A program made the translations under genes and the position numbers. Source: Theodoxus fluviatilis (lineage: Eukaryota; Mollusca; Gastropoda; Cycloneritida; Neritidae). Taken from it: a DNA stretch of 55,000 nucleotides. This document shows positions 9,807 to 37,046 of the stretch, piece by piece (the stretch's first letter is position 1; each line of letters starts with the position of its first letter). The notes below the pieces were generated by a model. That model searched no databases, was not told the DNA's origin, and saw nothing but the letters and a program-made list of their open reading frames with translations. Location of the stretch: positions 1 to 55,000 of the forward strand of contig JAWQFJ010000635.1 of NCBI GenBank assembly GCA_034096865.1, in the 5' to 3' direction.

Positions 9807-10540
9807 AACAAGAAGGGCAAAGCCCACATGACTCACATGCTGAGAGGATGTGAAAAATGGCTGTTTATTGGACAACATTTACGGCCCCTGCGACCTTGAC
9901 CTTGAAGCAAGGTCAAGTCACCTTGTATGTTTTTTGACACCTTGTCATCCTACACCATCATGCCAAATTGGGTGTTGATAGACTTAATAGTCTCTGAGAA
10001 AAATTCAGCGTTAAAGTTTTTTTTACGGACAACAGGACGCCCAGACGCCCGGACAGACGACACGGGCGATCTAGTATGAAAGTATAACATGTGTACTACA
10101 ATGTTAGGAAGTTTGGAAGAGTTATCTTCCATAGTTCAGGGTCAAGGTCACTTCAAATTATGTATACAATCCAACTTTAAAGAGCTCCTGTGACCTTGAC
10201 CTTGAAGCAAGGTCAATCAAACTGGTATCAAAAGATAGGATTTATTTGCCCTATATACCATATATAGGTCAGGTATCCAATCTCAAAAACTTCAGAAAAA
10301 ATTGGGAAAATGTGAAAAATGGCTGTTTTTTTAGACAACATTTATGGCCCCTGCGACCTTGACGCAAGGTCAAGTCACCATGTATGTTTTTTGACACCTT
10401 GTCATCCTACACCATCATGCCAAATTGGGTGTTGATAGACTTAATAGTCTCCGAGAAAAATCCAACGTTAAAGTTTTTTACAGACGCCGGAACGGACGAA
10501 ACGGGTGAGTACATACTATATTTTGCTTTACATGTGAGTC
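9807..10540 (+). mobile_element. AGGTCA-rich dispersed repeat, copy 2 (rearranged)
   Basis: It starts with the family 5' end (AAGAAGGGCAAAGCCC, then GACTCACATGC) but jumps straight to the 3' third. After the GACGCCCGGACAG tail at about 10070 it resumes with the internal GTATAACATGTG segment and runs through the 3' third a second time, ending ACATGTGAGTCAAA. It is therefore two partial copies joined head to tail. It contains several TGACCTTGACC direct repeats. Confidence 0.75.
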
Positions 10541-10559
10541 AAATATAGGAAAACCCCCT

Positions 10560-13500
10560 AACACACACACACCAATCTTTCCACAGCATTCACCGGCTTA
10601 AGGGCATGCTTGCCGAATTAAATTTACCAGACCCATTCATGAAAAATAACACAATCAGCATCCTCAAATCTAACTTCCCTGTAGGAATAATATCAGTTTG
10701 GGAATTTTAAAGAGATTGCAACACACAAACACACACACACTCACACTGACTTGAAAACTTTCTGTCTATCAAGGGATCAACCTATAACTCATTTTTCATG
10801 CAGCAAGCAATGACACTGAACAACACTCATCCAGCAATCAAATTTATTAAAACTTTAGCAACACATCTGCACCACATTGGAAATGACAGGTTTCAATGCA
10901 GGGAGTGTAAGGTCCAAGTATCACTGCTTCATCTAGAAAGAGTGTGCAGCTCAAAGATATGTTTTAAAATATGCAAGTCAGAAATGAACACAAACAAGAC
11001 ATACTACTTGGAGCATGTAGAGGATCAGGGTTGAAAACAAAGCAAGCTATCTACATGATCCGTGTTTCTTCTGAAGTCGCCATTCAGAATAAAGAGAAAA
11101 TCATGAATTGAACATTCAGGTCAGCACTTGCATTCTCCAAAGGTTCAACTCTTAGTTCTTTGCATGCCCACTCATAGAATCAATTCACCAGCCATACAAA
11201 ATATTAGGGTAAACCATCACTGAATACAAGCAAACACAGGAAAGGCGGGTGAATATGGGGTTGGGGTGGGTGGGTCGGAGAGAAATAAAAACCCTCAACT
11301 TGGAGCGGATCACCACATTTGGAGGTAGAAAGGGGAGAGAAAAATGGACACATCACTACTATGAATTTGGGTCCAAAAAAGTATGACCTGGTCTCCCATG
11401 ACTAGGAAAAGTAGCCATGCTTTCATACATGTTCCTTTATGTGTCTCTTGTATTTCTCTTTGCAAAAGGGTATACAAGCTACATGATGACCGTTGTCTAA
11501 AGGCTTGAAAAATATGTCCTATGGCTCCCTGGGAATTAAAACGAATATACATATACTGCTATTCCTTGGATAAGGATCGAAAGCTACAAGTGAGAGGCTT
11601 CCTTTTCTGTTTGTGAGACAAGTATAGATCTGTAACCATTATGCTATTTCAATGTTTAACATTTTATCATACAATAAATAGGCTTTTGCAACCTCATTGT
11701 TTTATTATTACATCATTTATGTATGCCTGAACATACTTCTTTCTCATTAAAATCTACTATCGACAATACAATAACCCACTCTTCCATTCAGAGGTAAACC
11801 AACATGCAAGCTCAGAGTAGAAAGCTTGATTTTACTTCCATATATGAGACCAGTCCTAAAACGAGTCGCTCAGATACCCATTGTAATTTTCAGGTTTTTC
11901 TGTCATCGTTAAGTACACTAAATGCCCTTCAAAATTATATCAAAGTTAGTATGTGTGCAGTGGTTGCAGAGTTATGACAATTTGAATACATAGGTACAAA
12001 AAAAGACCTTTTAAAGAAAATGGCTGTTCAAATTACAAGTTACATTTTGGATAGCAACCCCCTACTTGCATCAAGCTACCATATCAAATACTTCTCTGAT
12101 CTGTTTGCGCGTACAACAGAAACGATGTGATGCTGAGGTGGGGTGTTATGCAATCTGGTAAATATATATCTACAGGTGTAAAAAATAATCATTTATTGGT
12201 AAATTTGAACTCTGAAACTCTTGGCGTATATGTTAGAATGGTTCAGTTTTCTGAATAGAATTAAATATCAAAATCACAGATGTAACCTCTTTGGGTGAAT
12301 ATTTGGTTGTATTTTGATTTGAACAGTGTCCAAGCCACTCAATATGGGACGGCTGGTCACGTATGAACTCAGCCTCCTTATTGAATCTTACCAACATAAT
12401 GATTTCATTCTTGCTGGAATTAGGGATGCTGAAACTACGGATGCTGGAACTAGGGATGCTGGAACTAGGGATGCTGGGTGTTCTGCACTTCCCCTTACTG
12501 CTGCGGTGACCACAATGCTGTGTTTTTTAAATTTTACATATGAACACTTCTCACAGCATGGTCATCTGAAACTTGCATGTGAATGTTGACTAAGTAAATG
12601 ACTGGCAATTAACTCTGATAATGATAGCTCAAATTCCATTCACGATAACAAACAATTCTCTTTTTGAACTTTGACCCAGCAATGGGAGAACAGGTCATAT
12701 AAAGTAAATAATGGGAAGTTGAAGCCAAGACCTAATTTGCATAGTGGCAAGGGAAGAGAGAGAGAGGACATGGCTAAGCACAAGGCCAGTAAAATATTCC
12801 CATCTTAAAACCATGACTCCCGCTCCTTCCAACCTAAAACCTTGCGACAAGTTTCCCTTAAAACTTACCAACACGTACACAAGCATGCACACGTGTGTGT
12901 ATGTATATAAACACACATGTGCACAAGTACATACACATTGTAAATGAACAAATGACAAAGGAAAAACCAGCATGTTGGAGACACTTGGTCTGCACTGAAA
13001 GAAAAGCAATAAAAGAAGAAACATCAGCACCACTTCACCCCGTTCATCATGAAGTGTGGTTTTGTTTTGCCTCTCTTCATCAGTTTTCTGTCAGGCCTCA
13101 ACACTGGAGATCATGCCTTCTCAAAGCCAACTTCCCCTCTTGCACCGAATCCACACAGCAAGTGTGCTTGTCCCTTTTCATGAGTAGAACTATGTCTACT
13201 TGTTGGCCCTCTTGTGTCCATGTACGTGTGTGTGTGTGTATGTATTTATGTGTGTGCGTGTATGTATGTATGTATGTATGTATGTGCATAGGTATGAATG
13301 TACATGTGTATGTATATACCCCTTATTTCATGTTTGTAGAGGTCAAAATTTCGAGCAAGGATTAACGACAAAAAAGGCAATCTTCTGTAAAGCTGATTTT
13401 TAGCAGGCATGTATGGTCTTTGTACAATGTCTGCAGCACAGTGATATGATACAAGACTTAGCTTTGTGTGTGAGAAATGTTCAATGCTGGAAAGCAAACA

Positions 13501-15170
13501 TTGAAACACCTTGGAAACCTAATGCTCAAGAGAAAAGCCGTCTCCTTGAAAATGTCACTTTAAAATTTCATGAGTCACTTTCCCCCCATGATGCATTGGA
13601 TTCCTGCTCTAAGCCAGTCAGATTTACTGGGTGTGACTGTGGAAGTGTGGACGACTTATGAAAAGCCATCCAGTTCAGCACTCACAGTTCAAGCTATGGG
13701 AACTCACTTAAGGCCGAATCAGTCTAGCATCTTGTGAGTGTCCCATGCAGCAAAGAAGCTGTTCACATCATCATTCACATATTAATTAAAAGAGCTCTGT
13801 TCACAAAAGCACAATAAAAAAGAGCACTTCAAGATGGAGGTAATGTGCTAAAGAAAATAGGTCTGGAGCCTAACACTATGTCAGATGTTTTTCAAAGCCC
13901 AAGGACCAGTACAATGATGATTGCAGCGACAGGAAAGCTACGACAGTAAGAAGGAGCCTATACAAAAGGGCATATTGCTCAACTCCCTGGCTGAAGAAAA
14001 GAAAATGCATTGAGGTGCACCATTTTCCAGCAAGGTCAAGAAGTGCACTCCCTTACAAGTATACAACAGAGAAATTTTTTAATTTGTCAAACAATTTGGT
14101 GCATCGCGTCTGACAATTCAGTCCAATACCATTTCTACACAGAAAACAAATCCACTTCAGTCAGTATCTAAGTCTACAACTATAAAATAATGGCCAATGG
14201 GATGAAAAGAACAATGGCTCTACAAACTATTAGATTTAGTAGTATCCCATTTCCTCCTTTAAAAAAAGGTACAATTGGTAGAATGAGAACTAATACTGCT
14301 ACATTTCTACACAATAATCTAATGATAATGCATACACAAACACTACTACACTTTCAAGTTTTCTTGTTGCCAGTTTGTTGAGGATAGCTATACACATCTC
14401 AAAATGAAAGACAGAAAAAGAAAGAAAGAAAGACAACAGAAAGTATAAAAATGCATACAAGAGCAGACACCATTCAAAGGAAATATCTTGGGCATGCATT
14501 CTTCAAACGATTTCCCATTGAAGTCATGCTTATGAGTTAATGGGGTTTCCAAGCACTCAGCATGTTTGCAGCATTCATTTTAGAAGACAGGCAGCTGCAG
14601 GCCAGGGGGTAGGGCTCCAGAACTCGCCACCACAATCCTGGCACAGAGCAACCAACTGGCGCAGCTTCCTCTCGGAGGAAAGTTGAGAGCAGATCCACAA
14701 GGCAAAGTCACAGTCTCCGCTGACTGTGGCAAGAGGAGGCAGCCACTCCCCCTGTCACAAGACAGCCTCTCAAAACCAAGCAATTCCCATGCAAGCTGTC
14801 ATCACTGTCTGTCAGACAGGTAGAAGACCTCAGGGTTGTGCACTTTCAGTTGTCTCTGTCACCATGGCAACAAACACTTTCCCTGACCCACTGCAGTTTT
14901 CCAGGGTTTGGCAGACAGCCAGGTGCCCATCCTGCAACTCTCATTTAGTATCACAAGTCTTGGAATTGATTGCAGTTTAGGAGGCATCATCTGAAAGACA
15001 CAAGTTCAGCCACAGCCCATGAGAATTTACAGCTTCAGCATAGCTTTGTTGGCAAGCAGTCATATTGTTTGAAATGACTGAAGTTGACAAGAGACAAGGT
15101 GTCAGTTTGGTGAGAATGTGTGTGCTAGTGTGGGCGACTTGTATGTGCATGTGTTTAAGACTTCAGTTTG
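10560..15170. other. Long unique non-coding interval
   Basis: About 4.6 kb without a recognisable exon or transposon. It holds scattered CA runs, a short tandem repeat of GGATGCTGGAACTA type (12420-12478) and a TG/TATG-rich patch (13222-13315). It lies downstream of the CACUL1 stop on the minus strand and could include long 3' UTR, but I see no evidence that decides this. Confidence 0.4.
12420..12478. repeat. 15-bp tandem repeat, about 3.5 units
   Basis: The unit GGATGCTGGAACTAG repeats with a few substitutions. Confidence 0.75.
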
Positions 15171-15176
15171 CAAATA

Positions 15177-15362
15177 CAGTAGTCGCCGCTTATTAAAAAC
15201 ACATTGGGACCGAACAAAAGTGTTTTTAATAAGCGGCGTTTTTATTAACCGTTTGCGTGTTGAACATTGTCCATCAGTAACGATGTAAATCCGGACCGGA
15301 CCAACTGTATTTAAAAAACGGCTGTTTTTATTAACCGCGTGTTTTATAAGCGGCGACTACTG
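15177..15362. mobile_element. pogo/Tigger-like MITE
   Basis: A 186-bp element with inverted termini starting CAGTAGTCGCCGCTTAT at both ends and TA on both outer sides. The internal TTGGGACCGAAC next to TTAATAAGCGGCG is a layout typical of pogo-type non-autonomous elements. It has no coding capacity and can fold into a hairpin. Confidence 0.8.
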
Positions 15363-15388
15363 TACTGATGAGCACATGTGTACACACA

Positions 15389-15390
<2 letters not shown>

Positions 15391-15422
<32 letters not shown>
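15391..15422. repeat. (GT)n microsatellite
   Basis: Sixteen uninterrupted GT units, about 30 bases from the right end of the MITE. Confidence 0.95.
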
Positions 15423-15424
<2 letters not shown>

Positions 15425-15587
15425 ACGTGTGCATGTGCGTGCGCGCGCTCGGGCATCCCCATGCACTCTCATATTTCAAGATGAGAACTGACTGGTGTGT
15501 AAGTAAATGGGCACTAGACCACTTTCTTAACCCTTACACTGGTATCATAATTGGAACTGTTTGGTCTGTCATTGCTACCAACAACAA

Positions 15588-16447
15588 ACAAGAAGGGCAA
15601 AGCCCATACGACTCACATGCTTGACCTTGACCTTTATATGACCTTCAAGGTCAAGGTCAAACAACTAAACCTACCAATGACATCATACACTAAGAAATGC
15701 TTTACACATTTTTCCTACCAAAATACATGTGACCTTGACCCAAGGTCAAGGTCATCCAAGGTCATGCAACACAAAGCTGTTAATTCAAGACATAGGAAGC
15801 ACAATGGTGCTCATTGGCACTTTCTACCATGAGATATGGTCACTTTTAGTGGTTCACTACCCCATTTTGGTCACATTTCATAAGGGTCAAAGTGACCTTG
15901 ACCTTGATGATATGTGACCAAATGTGTCTCATGATGAAAGTATAACATGTGCCCCACATAATTATTAAGTTTGAAACATTTATCTTCCATAGTTCAGGGT
16001 CAGGGTCACTTCAAAATATGTATACAATCCAACTTTGAAGAGCTCCTGTGACCTTGACCTTGAAGCAAGGTCAACCAAACTGGTATCAAAAGATAGGGAT
16101 TACTTTGCCCTATATACCATATATAGGTCAGGTATCCAATCTAAAAAACTTCAGAGAAAATTGAGAAAATGTGAAAAATGACTGTTTTTTAGACAACATT
16201 TATGGCCCCTGCGACCTTGACCTTGAAGCAAGGTTAAGTCACTATGTATGTTTTTTGAGGCCTTGTCATCATACACCATCATGCCACATTTGGTATTGAT
16301 AGACTTAATAGTCTCCGAGAAAAATCCAACGTTAAAGTTTTCGGACGCCCGGACCGGACGCCCGGACCGGACACCCGGACCGGACGCCCGGACGGACGAA
16401 AAGGGTGAGTACATAGACTCACTTTTGCTTTGCATGTGAGTCAAAAA
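15588..16447 (+). mobile_element. AGGTCA-rich dispersed repeat, copy 3 (full length)
   Basis: About 860 bp running from AACAAGAAGGGCAAAGCCC to GCATGTGAGTCAAAAAG. The termini hold short inverted GACTCACATGC/GCATGTGAGTC motifs, and GGGCAAAGCCC is itself a small palindrome. TGACCTTGACC or its complement recurs in at least five blocks. The tail has several CGGACGCCCGGACCGG units. No coding capacity. It lies downstream of the CACUL1 stop codon. Confidence 0.85.
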
Positions 16448-16750
16448 GAAAAAAAAAGCTACATTCCAAGGACAACACACCTACCCTTTCATTTCATACA
16501 TGCCCCTCTAACTATCCAACATAAAGAGCAAACCTACACTAGAAGTACTCAGAACTGAAAAAAAAATAACTCCATGTAATTGTATTAGGAAAATGTTAAT
16601 GCAGAACTTTTTTGTAATTTTGGAAAGCACATTTCATGACCTTCATGACTTTGCAGCACATGCCAGGACAATCCGGGTAAAGGATAAGTGTGTGTTCAAG
16701 TGTAGTGATTTGTGTAGAATTACCTCTGTGCCATTATGCATGCATTGTAT

Positions 16751-16783
16751 ATGTGTGTGTGTGTGTGTGTGTGCATGAATGTG

Positions 16784-16847
<64 letters not shown>
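16751..16847. repeat. Adjacent (TG)n and (GA)n microsatellites
   Basis: TG units at about 16751-16773, then GA units at 16784-16847 with one A interruption. Confidence 0.95.
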
Positions 16848-16849
<2 letters not shown>

Positions 16850-17025
16850 CATGTGCATCTAAGTATGACTCTTAGCACACCTTCCAGAGTAACTATCCAC
16901 AGATAGACATGCTTATCTATTACAATGTGAAACAATTCTTCATTTCAATACAAATATCAATCTTACACTGGTAACATCTAATTAAAAAAATTACTTTGTG
17001 GAAAGTAAAAAGAGATTCACCAGCT

Positions 17026-32430
<15,405 letters not shown>

Positions 32431-32660
32431 AGTTACTGCAAAAGTGATCTTCAACGAACTTTCTCTGCGACCCGTTCAAAGCAATACGCCACCTAGGACG
32501 ACTATGCGGTCTCCATTTTGGACGGCACAAGCGCCACCTAAAGGGGATGGAAGTGAACACTATCGGTTCTTACCTCACTAAAGAGTACTACGTTCCCACT
32601 TCCCTCTAACAGAGTTGTCTGCCAGTTACACATTTTCGCCATGGAGAAAATGCACAAAAG
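32431..32660 (-). promoter_or_regulatory. Candidate CACUL1 promoter and 5' UTR
   Basis: This stretch just upstream of the exon 1 ATG is richer in CpG than its surroundings and contains GCCGTCCAAAATGGAGAC, which includes a YY1-like AAAATGG. There is no TATA box at a useful distance. Inference from position and composition only. Confidence 0.35.
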
Positions 32661-33221
32661 TAATAAAACATGACACGACGTAAATTTTAACGTTGTGAGA
32701 ATTTCCATTTCAGTAATTCATGATATTACCTTCTGTTGAACACGGTTCTTGACAAATTAACAATACATTTCAGTTTATAAAAAAGACTTGAGATTGAAAA
32801 TATACAGAAGGAAAAAAAGGGTACTATATTCCATTCTGGATCGTCTCAACTGATATATAATACAGAACAATATACGTTTAATTATGTTAATCATGTCTAC
32901 ATTCGTCGTTTATGAATAGATCCCTAATCTCAACACTGATATGCTCTTGCAAATTTTCGTCATACTCATAGGCGTGGAAAATAAAACGCCAAAGGAATTG
33001 ATGTGATAAGAAATTGTGACAACTATATTATAGGTTGGGTTTTAAAAAATCTTATTTAATCCAATTGGGCAGTTCTGGAACAAAATAATGAAAAATAACT
33101 TGATGTATATGTTCAGAAGTCTTTGTTCAGTCAAGGAATTAACTTACCAGAATGTTCCAATCCTCCTTTGCTCTAACCCCTAGCCCCGCATATCTCAGAG
33201 CACCCAGCATAAATCCCCCTC

Positions 33222-33254
33222 CCCCTCCCCCCCCCCCCCCCCCCCCCCCCCCCC
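33222..33254. repeat. Poly(C) tract
   Basis: About 28 consecutive C, slightly interrupted by T at its left edge, inside the left fold-back arm. There is no matching long C tract in the right arm. Confidence 0.95.
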
Positions 33255-33337
33255 GCGGCATTGGCCGAAGCATTCATCACGCATCCCAGTCGGGGGTACC
33301 GGTATATAACGTGAATACAGCCCAGTATTCCACTTCT

Positions 33338-33548
33338 CTCATACTCCTCTCTCATACCCCTCTCTCATACTCCTCTCTCATACCCCTCTCTCATACTCCT
33401 CTCTCATACTCCTCTCTCATACCCCTCTCTCATACCCCTCTCTCATACTCCTCTCTCATACCCCTCTCTCATACTCCTCTCTCATACCCCTCTCTCATAC
33501 TCCTCTCTCATACTCCTCTCTCATACCCCTCTCTCATACCCCTCTGTC
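33338..33548. repeat. 13-bp tandem repeat (CTCTCATAC-type)
   Basis: About sixteen units alternating CTCTCATACTCCT and CTCTCATACCCCT. Confidence 0.92.
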
Positions 33549-34550
33549 ATTGCTCACTCTCCCTCCATGCTCTTGCGAACTTCTGCCTACCCCCTCCCCA
33601 GTGATCACCAGTGGACACGGTCACAGAGTGATAAGCGTCTGGGGGAAGGAATTCTCCAATATGGAATAAAGGGGTTATACCGAAGCATCATTGAAATTGC
33701 TGTCTTGTTTGAAAGTCTGAGTGTCCCGCAAGGGCCGGGATCCACCAGGGAGAGGATTGCGGATGGAACAACACCACTCTCTCCTCTCCTCCCCCGTTTT
33801 TCGTAACATATACAGATGCTCATTGCCTTCTTGGCTTGCTACACACGATAGGGATTTGTACTGCATAGTTATGGGGCTTTTTCAACTGGTACATGCTAGC
33901 TATGGAAATGCTTGGCTCCATACTTTTGTTAGTCTGGTAGCTGTGGAATGAATGTACTCCAAATTCTTCTTTGCTTCCTATAGCAAGTGTCAGTCTGAAA
34001 CATTCAAATCAATTCCCCCACCCACCCACCCCAAGTAAACTTAAAAGTGAATTGAGTCCTCCTCCAAAGATGAAAAGAGTTAAAATAAACTCATGTTGGC
34101 TAAGAGATAATCTAAAAAAGTCATAGCTTCATTCTTAAACAGGGATGATGATGTGTGTGAATGTGTACTGGGATGCTTGAGGATGTGGCACTGTGTCTAT
34201 GTTGTGGAAAAACGGGGGGTGGGGGGGGGAAGGAGGAGGAGGAGAAGATCGAGCGGTGTTGTTCCATCCCGAAATCCTCTAGCTGGTGGATCCCGTCGCT
34301 TGCGGACGCTCAGGCTTTCCCAAACAAGAAAGCAGCTTCAGTGATGCTTCGGTATAACCCCTTTACCTGGAGAATTCCTGGCCCCAGACGCCTATTACTC
34401 TATGACCGTGTCCACTGGGGGTCCCTGGGGAGCTAGAGGGCAGAAGTCCGTCCAGCTCGTCAGATCTTCCTCCCTCTAAGTTCCGACCCTCTGGCAGCAG
34501 GGGCCAGAGGTCAGGGAAGAGGGTGGGGGTGGGGGTGGGGAGCTATGAGA

Positions 34551-34565
34551 GAGAGAGAGAGGGGT

Positions 34566-34631
<66 letters not shown>
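34551..34631. repeat. (GA)n microsatellite
   Basis: GA runs in the right fold-back arm at the place where the left arm carries the 13-bp CT-rich repeat. Confidence 0.95.
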
Positions 34632-34633
<2 letters not shown>

Positions 34634-34826
34634 CCCTATGCTGGGCGGTATTCATGTTATATATACCCTCGGACTGGGATGCTTGATGAATGCTTCCGAG
34701 GCATGAGAACAAAGGAGAGTTGGAACGTTCTAGAAGAAACCAGGTTGATCCGCTACTCAGTTACTATTTCGGGGAGGTAATTCATGCTGGTTCCTCTGAG
34801 ATATGCGGGGCAGGGGTTAAAATACT

Positions 34827-35245
34827 AATAATAATATAGTTTATTTACGCACATACCTTCCCTTGACAGGCAAGCTCATGGTGTAATACAATCCAAAGAA
34901 TCAACACTCATGCAACCGCTCGACACCACAATCCCACAAAAACACACACTACACACATAAACAAAACAAAAACTAAAGTCCAATAGAACAAACTATTCAA
35001 TATTAAACACAGCACTTGCAGGCCAGGTCAAGTAAGGTGAAGCAGCTCAGCGGGAAAGGCGGATCTGAAGAGGTGGATCTTTAGAGCATTTTTGAACTGG
35101 GGCAGAGTGTCAAAATGACGGACTGAGAGAGGGAGACTATTCCAGGTTACAGGTCCAATATAGGAGAAGGTTAGAACAAAGGAAGGTTGAAATATTCTGG
35201 CAAGTTCCTTGACTGTGAACAAAGACTTCACAACACATGCATGTA
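34827..35245 (-). pseudogene. 5'-truncated LINE (RT C-terminus plus 3' UTR)
   Basis: The minus-strand frame 35231-35028 encodes FSYIGPVTWNSLPLSVRH followed by FKNALKIHLFRSAF, the classic C-terminal end of CR1/L2/Jockey-like ORF2 proteins. The 3' UTR continues to AATAAACTATATTATTATTAG at the left edge. No catalytic reverse transcriptase motifs remain. The LINE tail abuts the outer end of the fold-back element. Confidence 0.8.
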
Positions 35246-35384
35246 TTGCAAAGCTGAAACTGAATCATCAGTATATCTCACTGAGCATGTCATTTTATAA
35301 GCTCTCCCTTTCTCTTAAGAAAGAAAGAAAGAAAAAAGCAGTCTGCAGCCCAATGGACTAGTCTCCTATAATAAGTCCTCGGAT

Positions 35385-35510
35385 CAAATCAATGGATGGA
35401 TGAAAAGTGTCATGGCCTATCAGCCCTTGTAAGCTATGTAAGGGTAAAAACCACCAAAAACACTAGAACTGATTTGAGTAATCGCAGATCAAGTCATGAT
35501 GTCCCTGGTT
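35385..35510 (-). mobile_element. SINE-like repeat with (CATC)n tail, copy 2
   Basis: Minus strand: GACATCATGACTTGATCTGCG, a central TCTAGTGTTTTT, CCTTACATAGCTTACAAGGG, CTGATAGGCC, then TTTTCATCCATCCATT. Same order as the other three copies. Confidence 0.65.
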
Positions 35511-35699
35511 ATTCACCCCTTATGAATCACATAGGGAGGCCCCATGAGTTAATTCTTACCCCATACCCACAGTGGGAGAGGTCAAATGGAAGGCAGTCGG
35601 TGCAGAGTGGCCATGTGCTTGAGTGCTGGAAACTATTCCTACTGTTAGTGTGAAGCAAAATGATGAATTTCCCTTTCATGTTGAGATTTGATTCACAAG

Positions 35700-35805
35700 A
35701 CTTAAAGTTTTTATATATTTTTATTCATTCATTCTTGTTTGATGTTAACACTCCTTCGAAACAGGCTGCAGGCCTGTCTGAATAAAGGTTTGTCATTGTC
35801 ATAGT
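35700..35805 (+). repeat. Probable LINE 3' tail
   Basis: CTGAATAAAGGTTTGTCATTGTCAT resembles the short tandem tails of CR1/L2-like LINEs (AATAAAG followed by GTCATT units). No coding part remains. Confidence 0.35.
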
Positions 35806-36587
35806 AAACAGAAGTTTATAAAGAGTGCTTAGAAAGCTCAATATTGTAATATACAAACAAAAAACATGTAATGTTAGCATTATTTAAATTAATATGATTT
35901 TACAAGGTACACACACACACACACACACAAATCATAGCAAGACATTCCACATAGCACCATAGTTTTAACTATTCAGTTACATGCAGTGTCATAAATCCAA
36001 AACCAGCATACTCCCACAACTGAGACAGCACCATTGGAAACAATCCCCAAATTGAACCAAAACTTCTAAGTGCTGTTGGCAAACATCTGATAAAGCACAA
36101 ACAAAACTGACAGACCAAAAAGTGAGCAATGTATGATTTTTCACTGGCAAATTTGTTATCGGCTTAACTCCAGAGACGTGCTTCATTATTTTTTTCTCTT
36201 TTTTAAAAACCAGTTTAAAAATAATCATCATTGACCTTTGGTGCAAGTGAAAACTTACATTAAAATATCCATTCTGCATTATTGAAGAAACCACCCCACC
36301 CCACCCAACCCACCCAAACCCCCAAGACTGCTTGTCAAAAACCTGTTTATCTGCTGACAATATTCAATATTTTGTGATCTAAGCTAAACTTAATGTGACT
36401 CCACTCAAAGCTCTCCAGCACATCTACAAGTATAAAATATTCATTAAAAAAGCATAATGTGATTATCATCACTAACAACGTACTGTACTTGCTTAAAAGA
36501 TAAAGAAGTAAAGGGGCACTTTATGTTGCAACTTTTTGCCCATTACCAGGTGCCTAATCTGCACACTTTTACCCCCTGGTTATCAGG

Positions 36588-37046
36588 CCACTCTCTATAT
36601 CACTCCATCACCATCTAAACCCCATGGGAAGTACACAGCCACTCTCTATATCACTCCATCACCATCTAAACCCCATGGGAAGTACACAGCCACTCTCTAT
36701 ATCACTCCATCACCATCTAAACCCCATGGGAAGTACACAGCCACTCTCTATATCACTCCATCACCATCTAAACCCCATGGGAAGTACACAGTCACTCTCT
36801 ATATCACTCCATCACCATCTAAACCCCATGGGAAGTACACAGTCACTCTCTATATCACTCCATCACCATCTAAACCCCATGGGAAGTACACAGCCACTCT
36901 CTATATCACTCCATCACCATCTAAACCCCATGGGAAGTACACAGTCACTCTCTATATCACTCCATCACCATCTAAACCCCATGGGAAGTACACAGTCACT
37001 CTCTATATCACTCCATCACCATCTAAACCCCATGGGAAGTACACAG
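36588..37046. repeat. 51-bp minisatellite, block 1 (nine units)
   Basis: Nine exact-length 51-bp units (459 bp) beginning CCACTCTCTATATCACTCC and ending GGGAAGTACACAG. Because 51 is a multiple of three, open frames of 17-residue repeats (ATLYITPSPSKPHGKYT) persist without implying a gene. Confidence 0.97.

Larger units (their letters stand above)
33165..34826. mobile_element. Fold-back element with about 650-bp diverged inverted arms
   Basis: The left arm (33165-33810) and the right arm (34200-34826, inverted) share, in order: an outer TAACCCCT.GCCCCGCATATCTCAGAG; GAAGCATTCATCA.GCATCCCAGTC; a TATA-containing segment (GGTATATAACGTGAATAC on the left); a CT-rich satellite; CCAGTGGACACGGTCA; GGGGTTATACCGAAGCATCA; and GGGATCCACCAG to CCCCCGTTTTTC. 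The arms are diverged and enclose about 390 bp of different sequence. No coding frame is seen. It may be two solo retroelement termini in opposite orientation or a true fold-back transposon. Confidence 0.75.
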
